Shown here one piece after another: positions 35,113 to 46,984 of a DNA stretch of 64,000 bases (positions are counted from its first letter, which is position 1; each line of letters begins with the position of its first letter). The notes beneath the pieces were generated by a model. That model did no database searches. It had not been told where the DNA came from and worked only from the letters and a program-made list of their open reading frames with translations. The stretch comes from Punica granatum (Eukaryota > Streptophyta > Magnoliopsida > Myrtales > Lythraceae), in assembly GCF_007655135.1 (NCBI RefSeq), contig NC_045127.1:37893538-37957537 (forward strand), given 5' to 3'. Both the position numbers and the translations under genes were made by a program.

Positions 35113-37500
35113 CGAGGGCCGATCAACCTTCCTAGGCGAAGTTAACCAACACTAACTTCTTCCTAACAGAGAGTGTCACTGCGTGATCGGACGCACGTCC
35201 CTCCGCGTGACCCAGCGCATCTACCAGCGATCGAGCGCGCCTTACACATGTCCAAGCATGTTCACACCAACTCATACATGCCTGCTCAACGTATCAATGC
35301 ATGTCTCTCGATGTGCTTGCACGAGACCTACCAGGCCAGTTCGCTTCCCTACACTCTTGCATTGAAATGCTGAACGGTTCATGCTCCTTCATTGTTTTCT
35401 TTTCCCATTGCAGGAAATTCTCAACAAGAAGAGAGCCTGAATACTAAGCGACCACAATTGAGACAACAAACGTCTCCCATCCATCCAGCTCCTTGGGATT
35501 TCAACACTAAGTCCACATCCCTGCTCCATAGAGCAATACCGCAAGCAAATCGGCGTCACTGCATTGCAGCGCCTTGCGCTATTCCTCAGCATTGACCTTT
35601 GCTCTTACATCTCTTGCATTTTCCTATCGAGCATGCATTTACTGCATCGGACCTCAGTTCTGCATTTACTGCTTTCGGGCCTCGGCCCAGCATTTACTGC
35701 TTTTGGGTTTCGGCCCCGCATTTACTGCTTTCAGGTTTTGACGCCTCGCATTTACTGCTTTCAGGCTCATCTGAAATCCAAAATCGACTTGGATACAAAT
35801 TCATCCAAGCGATACTTCAAGGAGCAAGTCTAATCTTTCCACACAAAGACAGAAAGTGACAGCTCCACAAACAGAGCATGACCCAACTCTCCATCGCAGA
35901 CCAGCACGGTCATGCCTCCGATCAAAGAATGGATCTCATCCACCTCCGTTGTGATCACCGACTAAACACTGGGGCAACACGCGCAGTTTTCTTTAAACTC
36001 TCTGTTGCTTTCATTCAAATGCATTCCCACAAATGGGCTCCCGACATGAACAAATCCTTCAATGGAGCATTAGGACAGTCTCGAAGACGCCCTATCAGTT
36101 CTGTTGGACCTGTTCGACTCACCTGTCCTCGTGGGACTCGGCTTCTCGAGCCTTCCCTAGGACGGCTGCGCAGCCTACTCGCAATTAGGGAAAACATGCT
36201 TATGTGACCTCAGTCAGGGTCTAACCACTCCAGAGTGGTGATGACTACATTCCCGGAAACAAATGTCATCCACACGCGACACCCCATGGGTCGTGTGCGG
36301 GACAAAAGGGATTTTCCCATGGGTCCACCCCATATTTCTTACCGCATACTCCACCGCACAATCGCCTAACACACTATCTTCTTTGTCATCTTTTACAGGG
36401 ACACGTCGGTCACAGGCGAAGAATGATGCACAGGCTCACGCCTTTCTGAGAACTCCTCTCGAGCCTTCTCCCTTATACTTTGACAGGGAAGGGGCTCGGC
36501 ACGGAGATACCCCCTACAAAGCTAAAGACAAAAACAACTGAGCGAGCCTTATGCCATCAACGCAACGATTTCAGTTGACATTGACGACATGAGACGGCCA
36601 GGGGCGACAGTTGCAGAAACCGCCCACCACGAGTCACATCGATGACAAAAGACCGGGCATTCGCGTTCAACGCTTGCACCGAGACCACCTCGGACATCAT
36701 CCACCCACGAAAAGCATTTCCAAGTGACGTACACTGGGGCATCCCCGGTTGAAGTTCGCACTAGCACAACTTTTCCAAGCGACGTACACTGGGGCATCCC
36801 CGGTTGAAGTTCGCGCCAACACAACCTCGGCAAGCGACGTACACTGGGCCTCCCTGGTTGAAGTTCGCCCCGAGGTCGCCATCGTGGGTCACTCCAGCAA
36901 GTGACGTTGGAACGCTCCTGGTCATTTGCGTTAAGTCCAGGCCTCCTCCGCAACAAGCATCAAGACAACTCCGACCACTGGTTCCCTAGGGCAAATTTGT
37001 ATTTTCCTTCTAGACAATAGGGGAATTCACCTGAAGAGATTGCAAGGGAAAATGACACGAAGTTCAACTTTCGAGTGCACGGGAGTCAAACTTCCAAGAA
37101 AGCCGGTCCTCACAAAATAGGGCTAGCAACACACAACAAGTCTCCACGAGGCGAAGCACACCAAAGTGGCCTCGGCGATACAAAGTCGAGGAGTTTCAAA
37201 CAAAGACACGGGGCACAAAACAAACCCCAGCTGCAAGAAAAAAAAAAAAAAAAACAGAGCGAAAAGAAGCGGGAAAAACCCGCCAATGAAGAGAGAGAGA
37301 AAAGATGCAGGAAAAACCTGCCAATGAACAAAACAAGGCACCGCCGAGATTTAAAACTCCGACACCGCCAATTCTGAGAAATCAACAAACCCCGACAAAA
37401 GGGGAGCAGCAGACACAACTCCTCGACGGAGACAGAAAACAATGCATTTGGAGGTTGAATCCTTCGAACCCTTCGCCCTTGCAAACTCGAGAGATAAAAG
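35113..37500 (+). other. Non-coding interior of element C, first part
   Basis: No gene. It includes five ~28-bp units (35635-35775; gcatttactgctttcgggc type), related to the D array, and a section 36330-36545 shared with E 46156-46360 and D 25200-25330. Near 36720-36860 a ~60-bp motif (tgacgtacactggggcatccccggttgaagttcgc) occurs three times. Confidence 0.7.
35635..35775 (+). repeat. Short array of ~28-bp units, same family as D array
   Basis: gcattt starts at 35635, 35662, 35690, 35718 and 35748. The reverse complement resembles the gaaacccgaaagcagtaaa units of D. Confidence 0.8.
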
Positions 37501-37504
37501 AATC

Positions 37505-37680
37505 GAGCCCGCTAGGTCGAAAACCCCTTTTTGGGGCGACCTAGGCAAAAGCTAGGGTAAAAGAGAGGCACGACCGAAAACCCTTTGGGGCGGTCGTGGC
37601 AAAAGGAGAGCTCTTCCCCTTTAGGTTGAGAGGTGCGGCCCCGAGGTGGGTGATCGTAGCAAAAGGAGAGCAAAACGAGA
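37505..37680 (+). other. Hairpin array in element C
   Basis: Stem 1: 37512-37519 with 37537-37544 (CTAGGTCG/CGACCTAG), inner cccc/gggg extension, followed by GCAAAAG. Stem 2: 37569-37576 with 37591-37598 (CACGACCG/CGGTCGTG), followed by GCAAAAGGAGAG. A third weaker one (gtgcggcc..gatcgtagcaaaaggagag) follows. Equivalent stems exist in A, D and E. Confidence 0.68.
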
Positions 37681-39020
37681 GATAAATAAAATTGCCCCTA
37701 GTCTCTCACACATCGTGTGGACAAGAGATCCCCAAGGGAAGTGGCCAGTTTATCTATTCCAACACGATCCCCGATCGGCTCTCCAATACCACTCAACCGT
37801 CCAAGAGGGATCCTTCCTCAAGCACAGTGGGTAACTGAATATGCCGTCCAAGCAGTTCAGTACAACCTACACAACAGAAGGACGAAGAAAAATGGGGGTA
37901 CATCTCATTGCAGGCGTGAACCCGTGTATCCTTTTAGCCTGCGGGCAACATGCTTCCCAAGCTTTCTCTTTTCACTTTGTCTTTGCATAACTCCGAATGG
38001 GTCACAGCCACCCTTCAACAGGCTATCACAGAGCCAAAATCCCAGACATTCCTCTCCAAGAGTCTAGTCACAACGCTTTGGAAATGGTCAGACCGAGTCT
38101 GACCAAATCTGAATAGAAATCCCCAAGCGGTTGCAAATGCAGCGCCCTACTGTACCCTATTGAGAAGGGTTCAAAGCCGACGGGCGCGTCGAACAAACGA
38201 TAGAATTGCTAGGGCATCGTCGGGGAAGTCTCGATATGCCCAATACATAGCTAACGGGAGCCCCTGGAGGCCTCGCATCTAGGCCTCCGAGAACGGGACC
38301 TACTTATACTGTCAAAGCAAAAATCTTCATGGGTTGTTTAGGTGACCCAAAACTGAAGATCTGCGTGTCGCAACAACATTTTCATGCTTACCTGTGTCCA
38401 TTACTTGTTAGTATTTCTAACATGATTTACTAGTAATGTCAGGATCACAGGTACTGCAAACAGCATGAACTACGACAGACTCTGATTCCTAGTTCCACGG
38501 GATACGTAGGCGCTCTGTCTTAGAGCTCGAGTCTCGCAATACAAGACGCCGACTTTTGGCGAACTTCTTGCAGGTCAAAGCATGACCGCCCAAGCAGCAG
38601 AGCTGGCCTCCGACAAAGCACAATCATTCCTCAGCAGCAAAGTCGGTTTCCGGCAGCCCAATAGGTAACCGCCTAGCGGCGAGCCCGGCTTTCGGCAGAT
38701 CAAACACATCACTGCCACAGAGGTAAGGCTTCAGTGAAATGACTTCGTCCCAGCATCAACGCTTGCCTCCGACAAATCAACGCTCCTTGGAAGATATCTC
38801 CCCAAGATCGATTCATCTCTACTTCATGTGACGGATGACAATCTCAACCCAAGAGAGACCTTCAGGACAACACTCCAGGCACTCAGTTACATCGCAATCA
38901 GTTGGCGAGCAATGAAACGTCCCACCACAGCATTGATTGCGACATGGACGAAATCAACGAGGGAAGGAACACAATGATTCCTTCCACACCTCACACCACT
39001 CCCCAGTGTTTGCATTTACT
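37681..39020 (+). other. Non-coding interior of element C, second part
   Basis: No gene. Collinear with E 47150-48000 in the same orientation (for example the block cgtgaacccgtgtatccttttagcct) and with D 22960-24060 inverted. Contains loose ~40-bp degenerate repeats around ggcctccgacaaagc (38590-38780). Confidence 0.65.
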
Positions 39021-39024
39021 TCTC

Positions 39025-39420
39025 ACACATTTATTTCCGCAATGCACTTTCATTAGCGTGCACCCTCTCAGGACGGCAGTGCACATTTATTTCCGCAATG
39101 CACTTTCATTAGCGTGCACCCTCTCAGGACCGCAGTGCACATTTATTTCCGCAATGCACTTTCATTAGCGTGCACCCTCTCAGGACCGCAGTGCACATTT
39201 ATTTCCGCAATGCACTTTCATTAGCGTGCACCCTCTCAGGACCGCAGTGCACATTTATTTCCGCAATGCACTTTCATTAGCGTGCACCCTCTCAGGACCG
39301 CAGTGCACATTTATTTCCGCAATGCATTTTCATTAGCGTGCACCCTCTCAGGACCGCAGTGCACATTTATTTCTGCAATGCCTTTCATTAGCGTGCACCC
39401 TCTCAGGATTGCAGTGCACA
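39025..39420 (+). repeat. 56-bp tandem repeat in element C
   Basis: Seven units; ttatttccgc begins at 39031, 39087, 39143, 39199, 39255, 39311 and 39367 (last with variants). Unit includes aatgcactttcattagcgtg and caccctctcaggaccgcagt. Confidence 0.93.
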
Positions 39421-39682
39421 TCGCAAGTCCACCGGGTAGGCGCCTTTGAACTATGCAGTTCATTCGGTATGCGCCCCGTGCATATTGCAAACCAGCCGAG
39501 CAAGCGCTCGTGCACATCGCAAGTCCATCGGGTAGGCGCCTTTGAACCATGCAGTTCATTCGGTATGCGCCCCGTGCATATTGCAAACTCGCCGAGCAAG
39601 CGCTCGTGCATCTCGCAAGTCCACCGGGTAGGCGCCTTTGAACCATGCAGTTCATTCGGTATGCGCCCCGTGCATATTGCAA
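39419..39682 (+). repeat. 96-bp tandem repeat in element C
   Basis: tcgcaagtcc starts at 39421, 39517 and 39613; units include aggcgcctttgaac, cattcggtatgcgcc and gccgagcaagcgctcgtgc. Follows the 56-bp array without a gap. Confidence 0.9.
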
Positions 39683-39930
39683 ACCCTTCGGGTCAGTCCC
39701 GATTACTTTTCCTGCATTGGGGTCAGTCCCCTTCGGGTCAGTCCCGATTACTTTTCGTGCATATTGCAGTCCCCTTCGGGTCAGTCCCGACTACTTTTCC
39801 TGCATTGGGGTCAGTCCCCTTCGGGTCAGTCCCGATTACTTTTCGTGCATATTGCAAACCCCTTCGGGTCAGTCCCGATTACTTTTCTTGCATTGGGGTC
39901 AATCCCCGTCGGGTCAGTCCCGACTTTAAT
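39683..39930 (+). repeat. ~44-bp alternating tandem repeat in element C
   Basis: cttcgggtcagtcccgatta occurs at about 39685, 39731, 39774, 39819, 39862 and 39907. The spacer alternates between tgcattggggtcagtcc and tgcatattgcaaacc, so the higher-order unit is about 89 bp. Confidence 0.88.
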
Positions 39931-40091
39931 TGCCTGTTTCAGCTTTGTTCCGAACTCTACATGTTATTGTGCACATCTCACCATATTCCCTCTTATTAGG
40001 TACAACATCCTACATATCCAAAACAAAAAGGAGAGGGCCATATAGGAAATTCCATTTTGATCATTGCTATCAAACTGGGGTGCTTTTGAAA

Positions 40092-40139
40092 TCTTTGATT
40101 GCATCCTCTACTCGAGCAAGCAGTCAAAGAGGGGCAAGC
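40092..40139 (+). promoter_or_regulatory. Polypurine tract and overlapping hairpin of element C
   Basis: PPT AAAGAGGGGCAAGC (40126-40139) directly before the 3' LTR. Its first bases are in the 3' arm of an 11-bp stem (40092-40102 with 40120-40130; TCTTTGATTGC / GCAGTCAAAGA, one T-G wobble) with a 17-nt loop. The stem is kept in D and E with different bases. Confidence 0.78.
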
Positions 40140-43100
40140 TGTCAGCACCCCATTTTGGCTCACCATTCCAAACAATGATATTAGCAATGACCCAAGCCAC
40201 GACTTGAGCAGAATACAGAAAACAGCTCGGCAGAGCAAGAAATCACTATTCATCCTCAAGTTGGCAAAATTGAGCAAATGGCCCATGGACATGACAGAAG
40301 GACTCTAGGGGTCACCAAAGGGGAACAGAGCGACCAAAGAACTCAACAATGTCCAAAACCGGCGTTTTCAGTGTATTACACGGACGGCACTATTTTCCGA
40401 TAGTTCGCTCGGTCATCGGAAGATAGTGAATATTGGACTCCAAAAATCCACACCAGTGCCAAATAGATGAAGAGTGTCCCCAAAGGCATTTTGCAAATCA
40501 TCTGTTCTATACAGAACAACTTTCTGTATACAGACAACTTTTCAGTGGAAGTCCAAAAATGCCGGTTTCCTAGAGAAAAGTTAATTCCAAATATCAGACG
40601 CGGCCATGCCCCATCAGCACACAGAGTAGGAACAACGCTTCAGATTGTCTTTTGGAAGTCACACAGACACTTCAAATGACTTCCGAACGGCAAAACAAGC
40701 ATACCCCTCTTCAGAAGAGCATAGCCGGAGAAGGGTCTGATGGAATTACGGCAAACGAAGTTCATACTGCATTGCCCAGAAAACTCTAGCAGACATTCAC
40801 AATTGGGCAAAACAGACAGCAAAACCCTTCGCGGTTTCCCGAGTAACCTCCGAAGAGCGGAAATGACCATTTTCAGTGGAAATCCATATCCGGAGGTCCT
40901 CTTTGGGGAAATTTGACGCCGAATGCTTACGTTACACAATGCTAGCCTTCTTAAGGCTCAATGTGGAGTCGTCGGAATAATTCACACAACTCATCTAGAT
41001 CTCTCAAACAGTGCTTTAGAGGTCTCAGATACACTCTTCAAGTCCTTGGAGGTCTAATCTTGACAAACAGAGATTACAGTAATCTCCGGAGTGCCCAAGC
41101 AACTCAGAAGTCATCTTGAGAAAACCAGTCTCGGCCTCCTAGGACGTCTCCGGCCCCACGTTAGCATTACCGGCTTAAGGGATGATTGTTCACGTGGTTT
41201 GACAACTTATGCCAAAATGACCAACATGAGATGCAGACACGGGATATGCTGTCAGAAGCGGACAACTTCGCCCCGATCACTTGCAATGGGCAAAATCGGC
41301 TCCCGAGCCCCACACACATCCGGGACATTTCTCAATAGAAAATGTCAATCTTGGGCTCATTAACTCCGTTTTCACGCGTATACAGACAATTCGACGTTCA
41401 ATTCGAACCACGAACTTCGAATACGCGACCAATCGAGACCCGAGTCTTTTCCCGGTTTCTCCTCACAAGCCGTGGGACCCACGGGCTGCCCAAGGGCAAC
41501 CGCCCTTTGCCCCAAACTTTTCGGCCTTTTCCCCTTTCCTCTCTTGCCCTCACCTAGCCCAAAATATCTTTGGTCTTCCAAGTCAACACTCAAGCCATTA
41601 ACTCCACCTCCATTAATGCTTCTTGGCTCTTCCTCATCAAGATACTTGGATGACATTCATCCTCATCTCCATTAGGGCAACCGACCTTCATTAATGAGGC
41701 CCTTAATGGTGCTTTGTTTTGCTTAATTGCTCATTAGCTTCACATATATATTGCCTATTTGTGATTAAGCTAATGATTCATGAAGCACACCTCATCTTGC
41801 TAGTTTCTCCCTCTAGAAAATGCTCTCAACTCCTTAGGAACCAGCAGCAAGAAAAGAACTTCATGAAAATCAAGAATCAAGCCAAATAGCTTTGGAGTTT
41901 AGGTCGGGATCCATAGCGGGCACTATTCCGACTTATATCCAAAATTCTTCAAACTTCATAGACGACATGTTTCGAACCCAAGGATTCCATTTCTGAACCC
42001 AGTTTTTTAGTTTGGAGTCGTTTGCTTATCATTTTGGATCATTTCGGGTGAAGTTGGAGCTCTCGGGTGAACAGTGCCCGTCACCAGGCGTCACCGAGCG
42101 CAGCCAGGCGTCACCGAGCGCAGCCAGCATCCGCAGCCAGGCGTCACCGAGCGCAGCCAGGCGTCACCGAGCGCAGCCAGCATCCGCAGCCAGGCGTCAC
42201 CGAGCGCAGCCGCATCTGTCACCAGGCGTCACCCGCGCACGCCCGCGCCCGTCACCGCGAAAGCCGCGCCCCCGTCACCCGCGCACGCCCGCGCCCGTCA
42301 CCAGCACACGCCTCGCCATCACCCGCGCACGCCCGCGCCCGTCACCAGCGCACGCGCGCCGTCATCCGCGCACGCCGCGCCCGTCATCCGCGCACGCCCG
42401 CGCCGTCACCAGCGCACGCCCGCGCCCGTCACCAGCGCACGCACGCCCACGTCACAGGCATCACCCGCGCACGCCCGCGCCCTTCACCAGCGCACGCCGC
42501 GCCCGTCATCCGCGCACCCGCGCCCTCACCCGCGCACGCCCGCGCCCGTCACCAGCGCACGCCGCGCCCGTCAGCAGCGCACGCCCGCGCCCGTCACCGC
42601 GCGCACGCCCGCGCCCGTCACCAGCGCACGCCCGCGCCCGTCACCCGCGCACCGCGCCCACCACCAGCGCCTGTCCGTGCCCACCAGCTCCCGTCACCGT
42701 GCTCGACCGTGCCCGTGCACGTCCATCCTTGCACCCGAATACCCTTTTAAGGGTTCCACCGAGTCACCCGACTCTCAAACACTTCCCCGACTCTTTCTTC
42801 GTATTCCGAGGCTAGGTAAAACACTTTCGACTTAGAGGAGTTAGGACTTTTTATATTTTTGCATGGCTATGGAGTATTATGGTGTTTTCATGCATGTTTC
42901 ATTCACAAGATTTAATTTTTATGCAATTTTATGTTATATTATACACGTACACTATCTTAGGACTTGCTACCATGTCGGAAAGGGGCTTGGATCATCATAA
43001 AGAAGACTATCCCGACCCTATTATGGCACATTAAGTCTCGGCCAATTCTCTAAAGGAGAGGGTTGAGATTTAAATTGCTCTTTTCGGGTTAAGATCGGTC

Positions 43101-45531
43101 TCCTTAGCCTATTCAAGTTAATTTCCGAGTTTGGTTTATCATTATTGCATGCATGAAGCCGGTGTTATGTTATCCTTTTCCTTAATTAACACGTTTGTGA
43201 ATGTTTGTATGTTTGAATGAGCTAAACAAATCGTGATAACGCCGGCTTTTGTTAAAAAAGGGTGCTATTTATCACGGTCAATGTTTGAGCATGCGAGAAA
43301 TAATTAAACCACGATTAGGAAATCGTTCGTGACTCGGATAGAGCCATGAGAACCTTCGGCCACCCTTCACAAGATGAAGCCGAGGGCTTCTTGGCCTTCC
43401 TTGAGTCAAGAATGAATTCCTTATCTCAAGTTTAATTTGTTGATCGGATGATGTGAAGTTTTACTTCAATGTCTTTACGATTCCCATATTCAAATATCAT
43501 GTAAAGACTCTTTTAAACAAAGCATGCATGGATTCGAGTATCGATGACTCATTCGGGTCCATTTGGTTATGAGGATAGTTTCGGTTATTGGACCAAATTA
43601 TTCTCGATCCTTATGGAATCGTCTTGGTCGTCGAGTCGCGAATCGTTTTCACAATTAATGCATTCGGCACAACCCTTAAGCATTAATTCCACAAACGGGT
43701 TAATCGGGACGCTCACACGATTAAACTCACTTCATACTGATAAAGTTTACCCGAATTGGACATTAACTGATAACTCGCGTCGACGAGTCGTCAAAGGATG
43801 TTGGTGCCCTTTTTAAACTTATCAATTTCAAAACCCGAAACGCGCGGTCCGACGTGGCATGGACGTCTAAAAAGGGCTTTTGTGTCTCAACTTGAGTTTT
43901 CACTTGATTCCAGGTAACTCATGTCAAGATACGGAAGATCTTTCTGGATCACTTCCGGACAGATCAACCGATTCTTTGGCTTTTTCAGGGTTCTTGCACA
44001 ACCCTGGATGATCCAAGGAATCGGTCGACACCGGCTACAGGCCGAGGTGGCCCGCACTGTGATGTTTCCCCTTTTTTCTGAAAACCATTTTCAAATAAAA
44101 GGCAAAATCATCTTTTCACAACCCCGCGACATCTTTAGGGTTAGCATAATAGAAACACTACAGTACGGGATAAGAACGGGCTACCTGTTCAGGTGCAGGT
44201 TCATCTGCATAGCCTTTTCTTATCTAACTGATGAGTTTCTGCGATCCTAACATAGACTCGGGTAACTAGAACAGTTGATCCTTGTCAGAAAACCTGTGAA
44301 ATGCTGATTAACCTTTCACTCGACCTAACCAAACACTAGATAATGGTTAGGAGGAATTCTAGATTCCAAATCTAGAGTCAAAACACGAGTTTGGTTAATT
44401 CAGTGGTAATTCAGTGTCACAATACAGAACAACTGTAAAAGCGATTCACACATCTGAGATTTGACTCTCTTTGTCAAGTTCTCAAAACAAAGCCGAATGC
44501 TGAAACATTGGCATATGTTTGATTGTTTAGCATATGGCATTTGCTTGCAAAAACACCCCTGGGTTAATAATCTGTTAATTCACGTAAACAAGACAATAAC
44601 AAACACTTTGTCTGTTATTAACCTGTTGCTTGTTATCTTTCTGCACCTGTGTGCCATGCGGGTCGGGCCTGACCCCTAGGCCGAATAATATTAGGGTTCA
44701 ACGCCCTAATCATCGAGCACAGGGTCCAACACCCTAATCAACACTCACAGGTCCAACGCCCTATTCAGTGAGAGCGTTCATTGAATTTCAGTTCTTCGGT
44801 CTTTTCCCTAAACTCACGGTGAGTTAGAGTGGAATAATAACCGAACACGAAACGACTGGAATTCGACCCTTTTGCAATTTGTATTTATTGTTTTTGAGAG
44901 CATTGTAAGGATTCTATTTGGTGCATTTATTCTGTAAGAATTCCAGTCGGTGAGCGAACGGTCCGAGAGTCGAATTAATCGAATCGGTCTAATGCTGGCC
45001 CAGACACAAGTGAATCCAACATATCGCGGTTCTGGTTCACGCAGGGATTCAACCTCCATGGTTCGATGAACTGTAATGCAAGATTGTGAACCAATTCCCC
45101 GACATATAGATTTACTTCTCTCCCGGCTTCTCAACCGACATCGTTTGGTTCATCGAATATCCGGTGTCAAAACGTGCGAGCCGAGTGCAGCTTAATTCAC
45201 GCGGTAAATAATAAAACATGCAAGCCTAGCAAACCAGAGTACCGAAAGGGCGTGCGGGATATAGGCCCGCACGTAACATGAACCCCCGAACACAGATTTT
45301 CCGGTTCCGCACAGATCAATGCCTTAACAACAAACTAGGTGTTCCATACCCCTAGACCCAGGGTAACTTATCCGCCCTCGACCTTCGGGTCGTAAAATGA
45401 TAAGTGGCGACTCCTTCTCTCACGCGTGTCCGAAGCGCGTCCCCGCGGGAAGGTGGACGTTCCGACCAAGCCGCGCGATCCAAAAGCGCGCGATGCGGGC
45501 CCCGACGAGAGTCCACATTCGGGTCCGTATA
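40140..45531 (+). repeat. 3' LTR of element C (5392 bp)
   Basis: Starts TGTCAGCACC and ends gtccgtata; the left LTR ends gtccgtaca, so the terminal CA has become TA. Outside the GC-rich array (42073-42680) it is almost identical to 28337-33881, for example G at 28421 versus A at 40224. Confidence 0.93.
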
Positions 45532-45536
45532 GATGG
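45532..45536 (+). repeat. Right target site duplication of element C
   Basis: gatgg, identical to 28332-28336; its position fixes the LTR end at 45531. Confidence 0.92.
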
Positions 45537-45699
45537 AATGCATGAAATGCGTGGATTTTGAAAGTTATTGCTGTCATTTGTATTGATTCGGAAAGTTCAA
45601 AAGTTCAATGCGCTTTTCTGAAAATCAAATCCTAAGTCAATCTCTTACCGCACTTGTGGCTCGAGTGACTGTCGCCATGGAAAGCTCCGGTTCCAGGCA

Positions 45700-45955
45700 A
45701 GGGCCTGTTGGAGGCGTCAATCCTAAAGTAGGCGAGGACATCCACGGGTCCTTTTTCTGCACCTCTCCAAGGCAGCATTCACCCGTGCCAATTGCTGATC
45801 GCGCCTTTGCAGTTCGGCGCGGGTCTGGGCGAGCTCCCTCTGAGGTTGTGGTTGGCCGGCGAGTTCCTCATTCTGTGGCGGGTTGGTGAGGTCCTGGTGA
45901 GCTGATGGACTCTATCGAGACGTGGGTAGGAGGCCGAGCAAGGCGTCCCTTACCA
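45700..45955 (-). pseudogene. Element D ORF1 relic (5' end fused to coiled-coil tail)
   Basis: Minus-strand translation of about 45860-45740 gives ELAQTRAELQRRDQQLARV, the coiled-coil tail of ORF1. The ORF1 5' end is recognisable at 45953 by ttGGTAAGGgac, aligned with the start context of B, where the ATG itself is lost. Some 1.2 kb of the central domain is deleted. Confidence 0.65.
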
Positions 45956-46984
45956 AGACGACAAGAAAATCCGCTTAGGACTCGTCAACATGAATGACAT
46001 CCTAATTTTTGAAAACTGCATGATGCATGTGTGTGAAAAGAGTAAATGCCCATGGCTTAATAGAAATTACATGTACATTTCTCTTGAAATGGAAAAGACT
46101 CAAGTGGCTCGCAGGCCGACTCGATGGACTGTTGTCGTAGTCGGGTTGAAGGCTTGCATAATTGCCTAATATATTATCTTCTTTATCATCTTTCACATGG
46201 ATACGTCGGCCACAGGCGAAAAGTGATGCACGGACTCACGCCTTTCCGAGAACTCCCCTCGAGCCTCCTCCCTTATACTTTGATAGGGAAGAGGCTCGGC
46301 ATGGAGGTACCCCCTACGATGTTAAAGACAAAAGCAACTGAGCAAGCCATATGCCATCAACGCAACCATCTCAGTTGACATTAACAGCAAGATACGTTCG
46401 GGAACAACAATCACACAAGGCACCTGCCACAGGCCACTTCAACAAATGAAGACCGGGGCATCCCCGTCAACATTCGTACCGGGGCAACCTCGGTTCCCTA
46501 TTCCACATGGGGAAATTTAGTATTTTCTTTCTAGACAATAGGGGAATTCACCAGCAAAGCTCGCAAGGTAAATGACACGAAGTTCGGCTTCCGAGTGTAC
46601 AAGAGTCAAACTTCCAAGAAAGCCGGCCCTCCCAAAATAGGGCTAGTAACACGCAACAAGTCTCCACAAGGCAAAGCACATCAAAGCGGCCTCGGCAATG
46701 CAAACTCGAGGAGTTTCAAACAAAAATACGGGGCACAAAACAAACCCCAGCTGCAAGAAAAGAACACAGGGCGAAAAGAAGCGGGAAAAACCCGCCAACA
46801 AGTGGAGCAAGGCAATGCCGATGTTCACCAAAAGCACCGGTGCAGCCAATCCAAAGAAATCAACAAACCTCGACGAAAAGGGGGAGCAACGGACATAACT
46901 TCTTGACGGAGACACAACACAACGCACTCGAAGGTCGAATCCTTCAAACCTTTCACCCTTGCAAAATCGAGAGATAAATGAATT

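Larger units (their letters stand above)
28337..45531 (+). mobile_element. Element C: complete non-coding Ogre derivative (LARD), 17.2 kb
   Basis: Two near-identical LTRs (5545 and 5392 bp) flank a 6.26-kb interior with PBS, leader and PPT but no gag, pol or ORF1. The target duplication gatgg is perfect. Outside a GC-rich array the LTRs differ by about 12 substitutions and two 1-bp indels by my eye count, so the insertion is young. The leader is joined near 34465 to the ORF1-gag spacer of the parental type and near 34570 to tandem repeats, showing removal of ORF1 and of gag-pol. Replication must have used proteins from an autonomous relative of the A type. Confidence 0.93.
45532..46155 (-). 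mobile_element. Element D, right part: spacer, ORF1 relic and leader
   Basis: Minus-strand continuation of D beyond C. About 45537-45640 is the ORF1-gag spacer, 45640-45955 an ORF1 relic, 45956-46155 the leader (tgtacatgtaatttctatt.., tcgagtcggcctgcgagcc matching the leaders of B and C). PBS and 5' LTR are missing; the sequence switches to element E in the opposite orientation near 46156. Confidence 0.75.

Noticed and set aside
39311..40045. Open frames of 90-196 codons on both strands
   Set aside because: They cover the 56-, 96- and 44-bp tandem arrays; repeat products, not genes.
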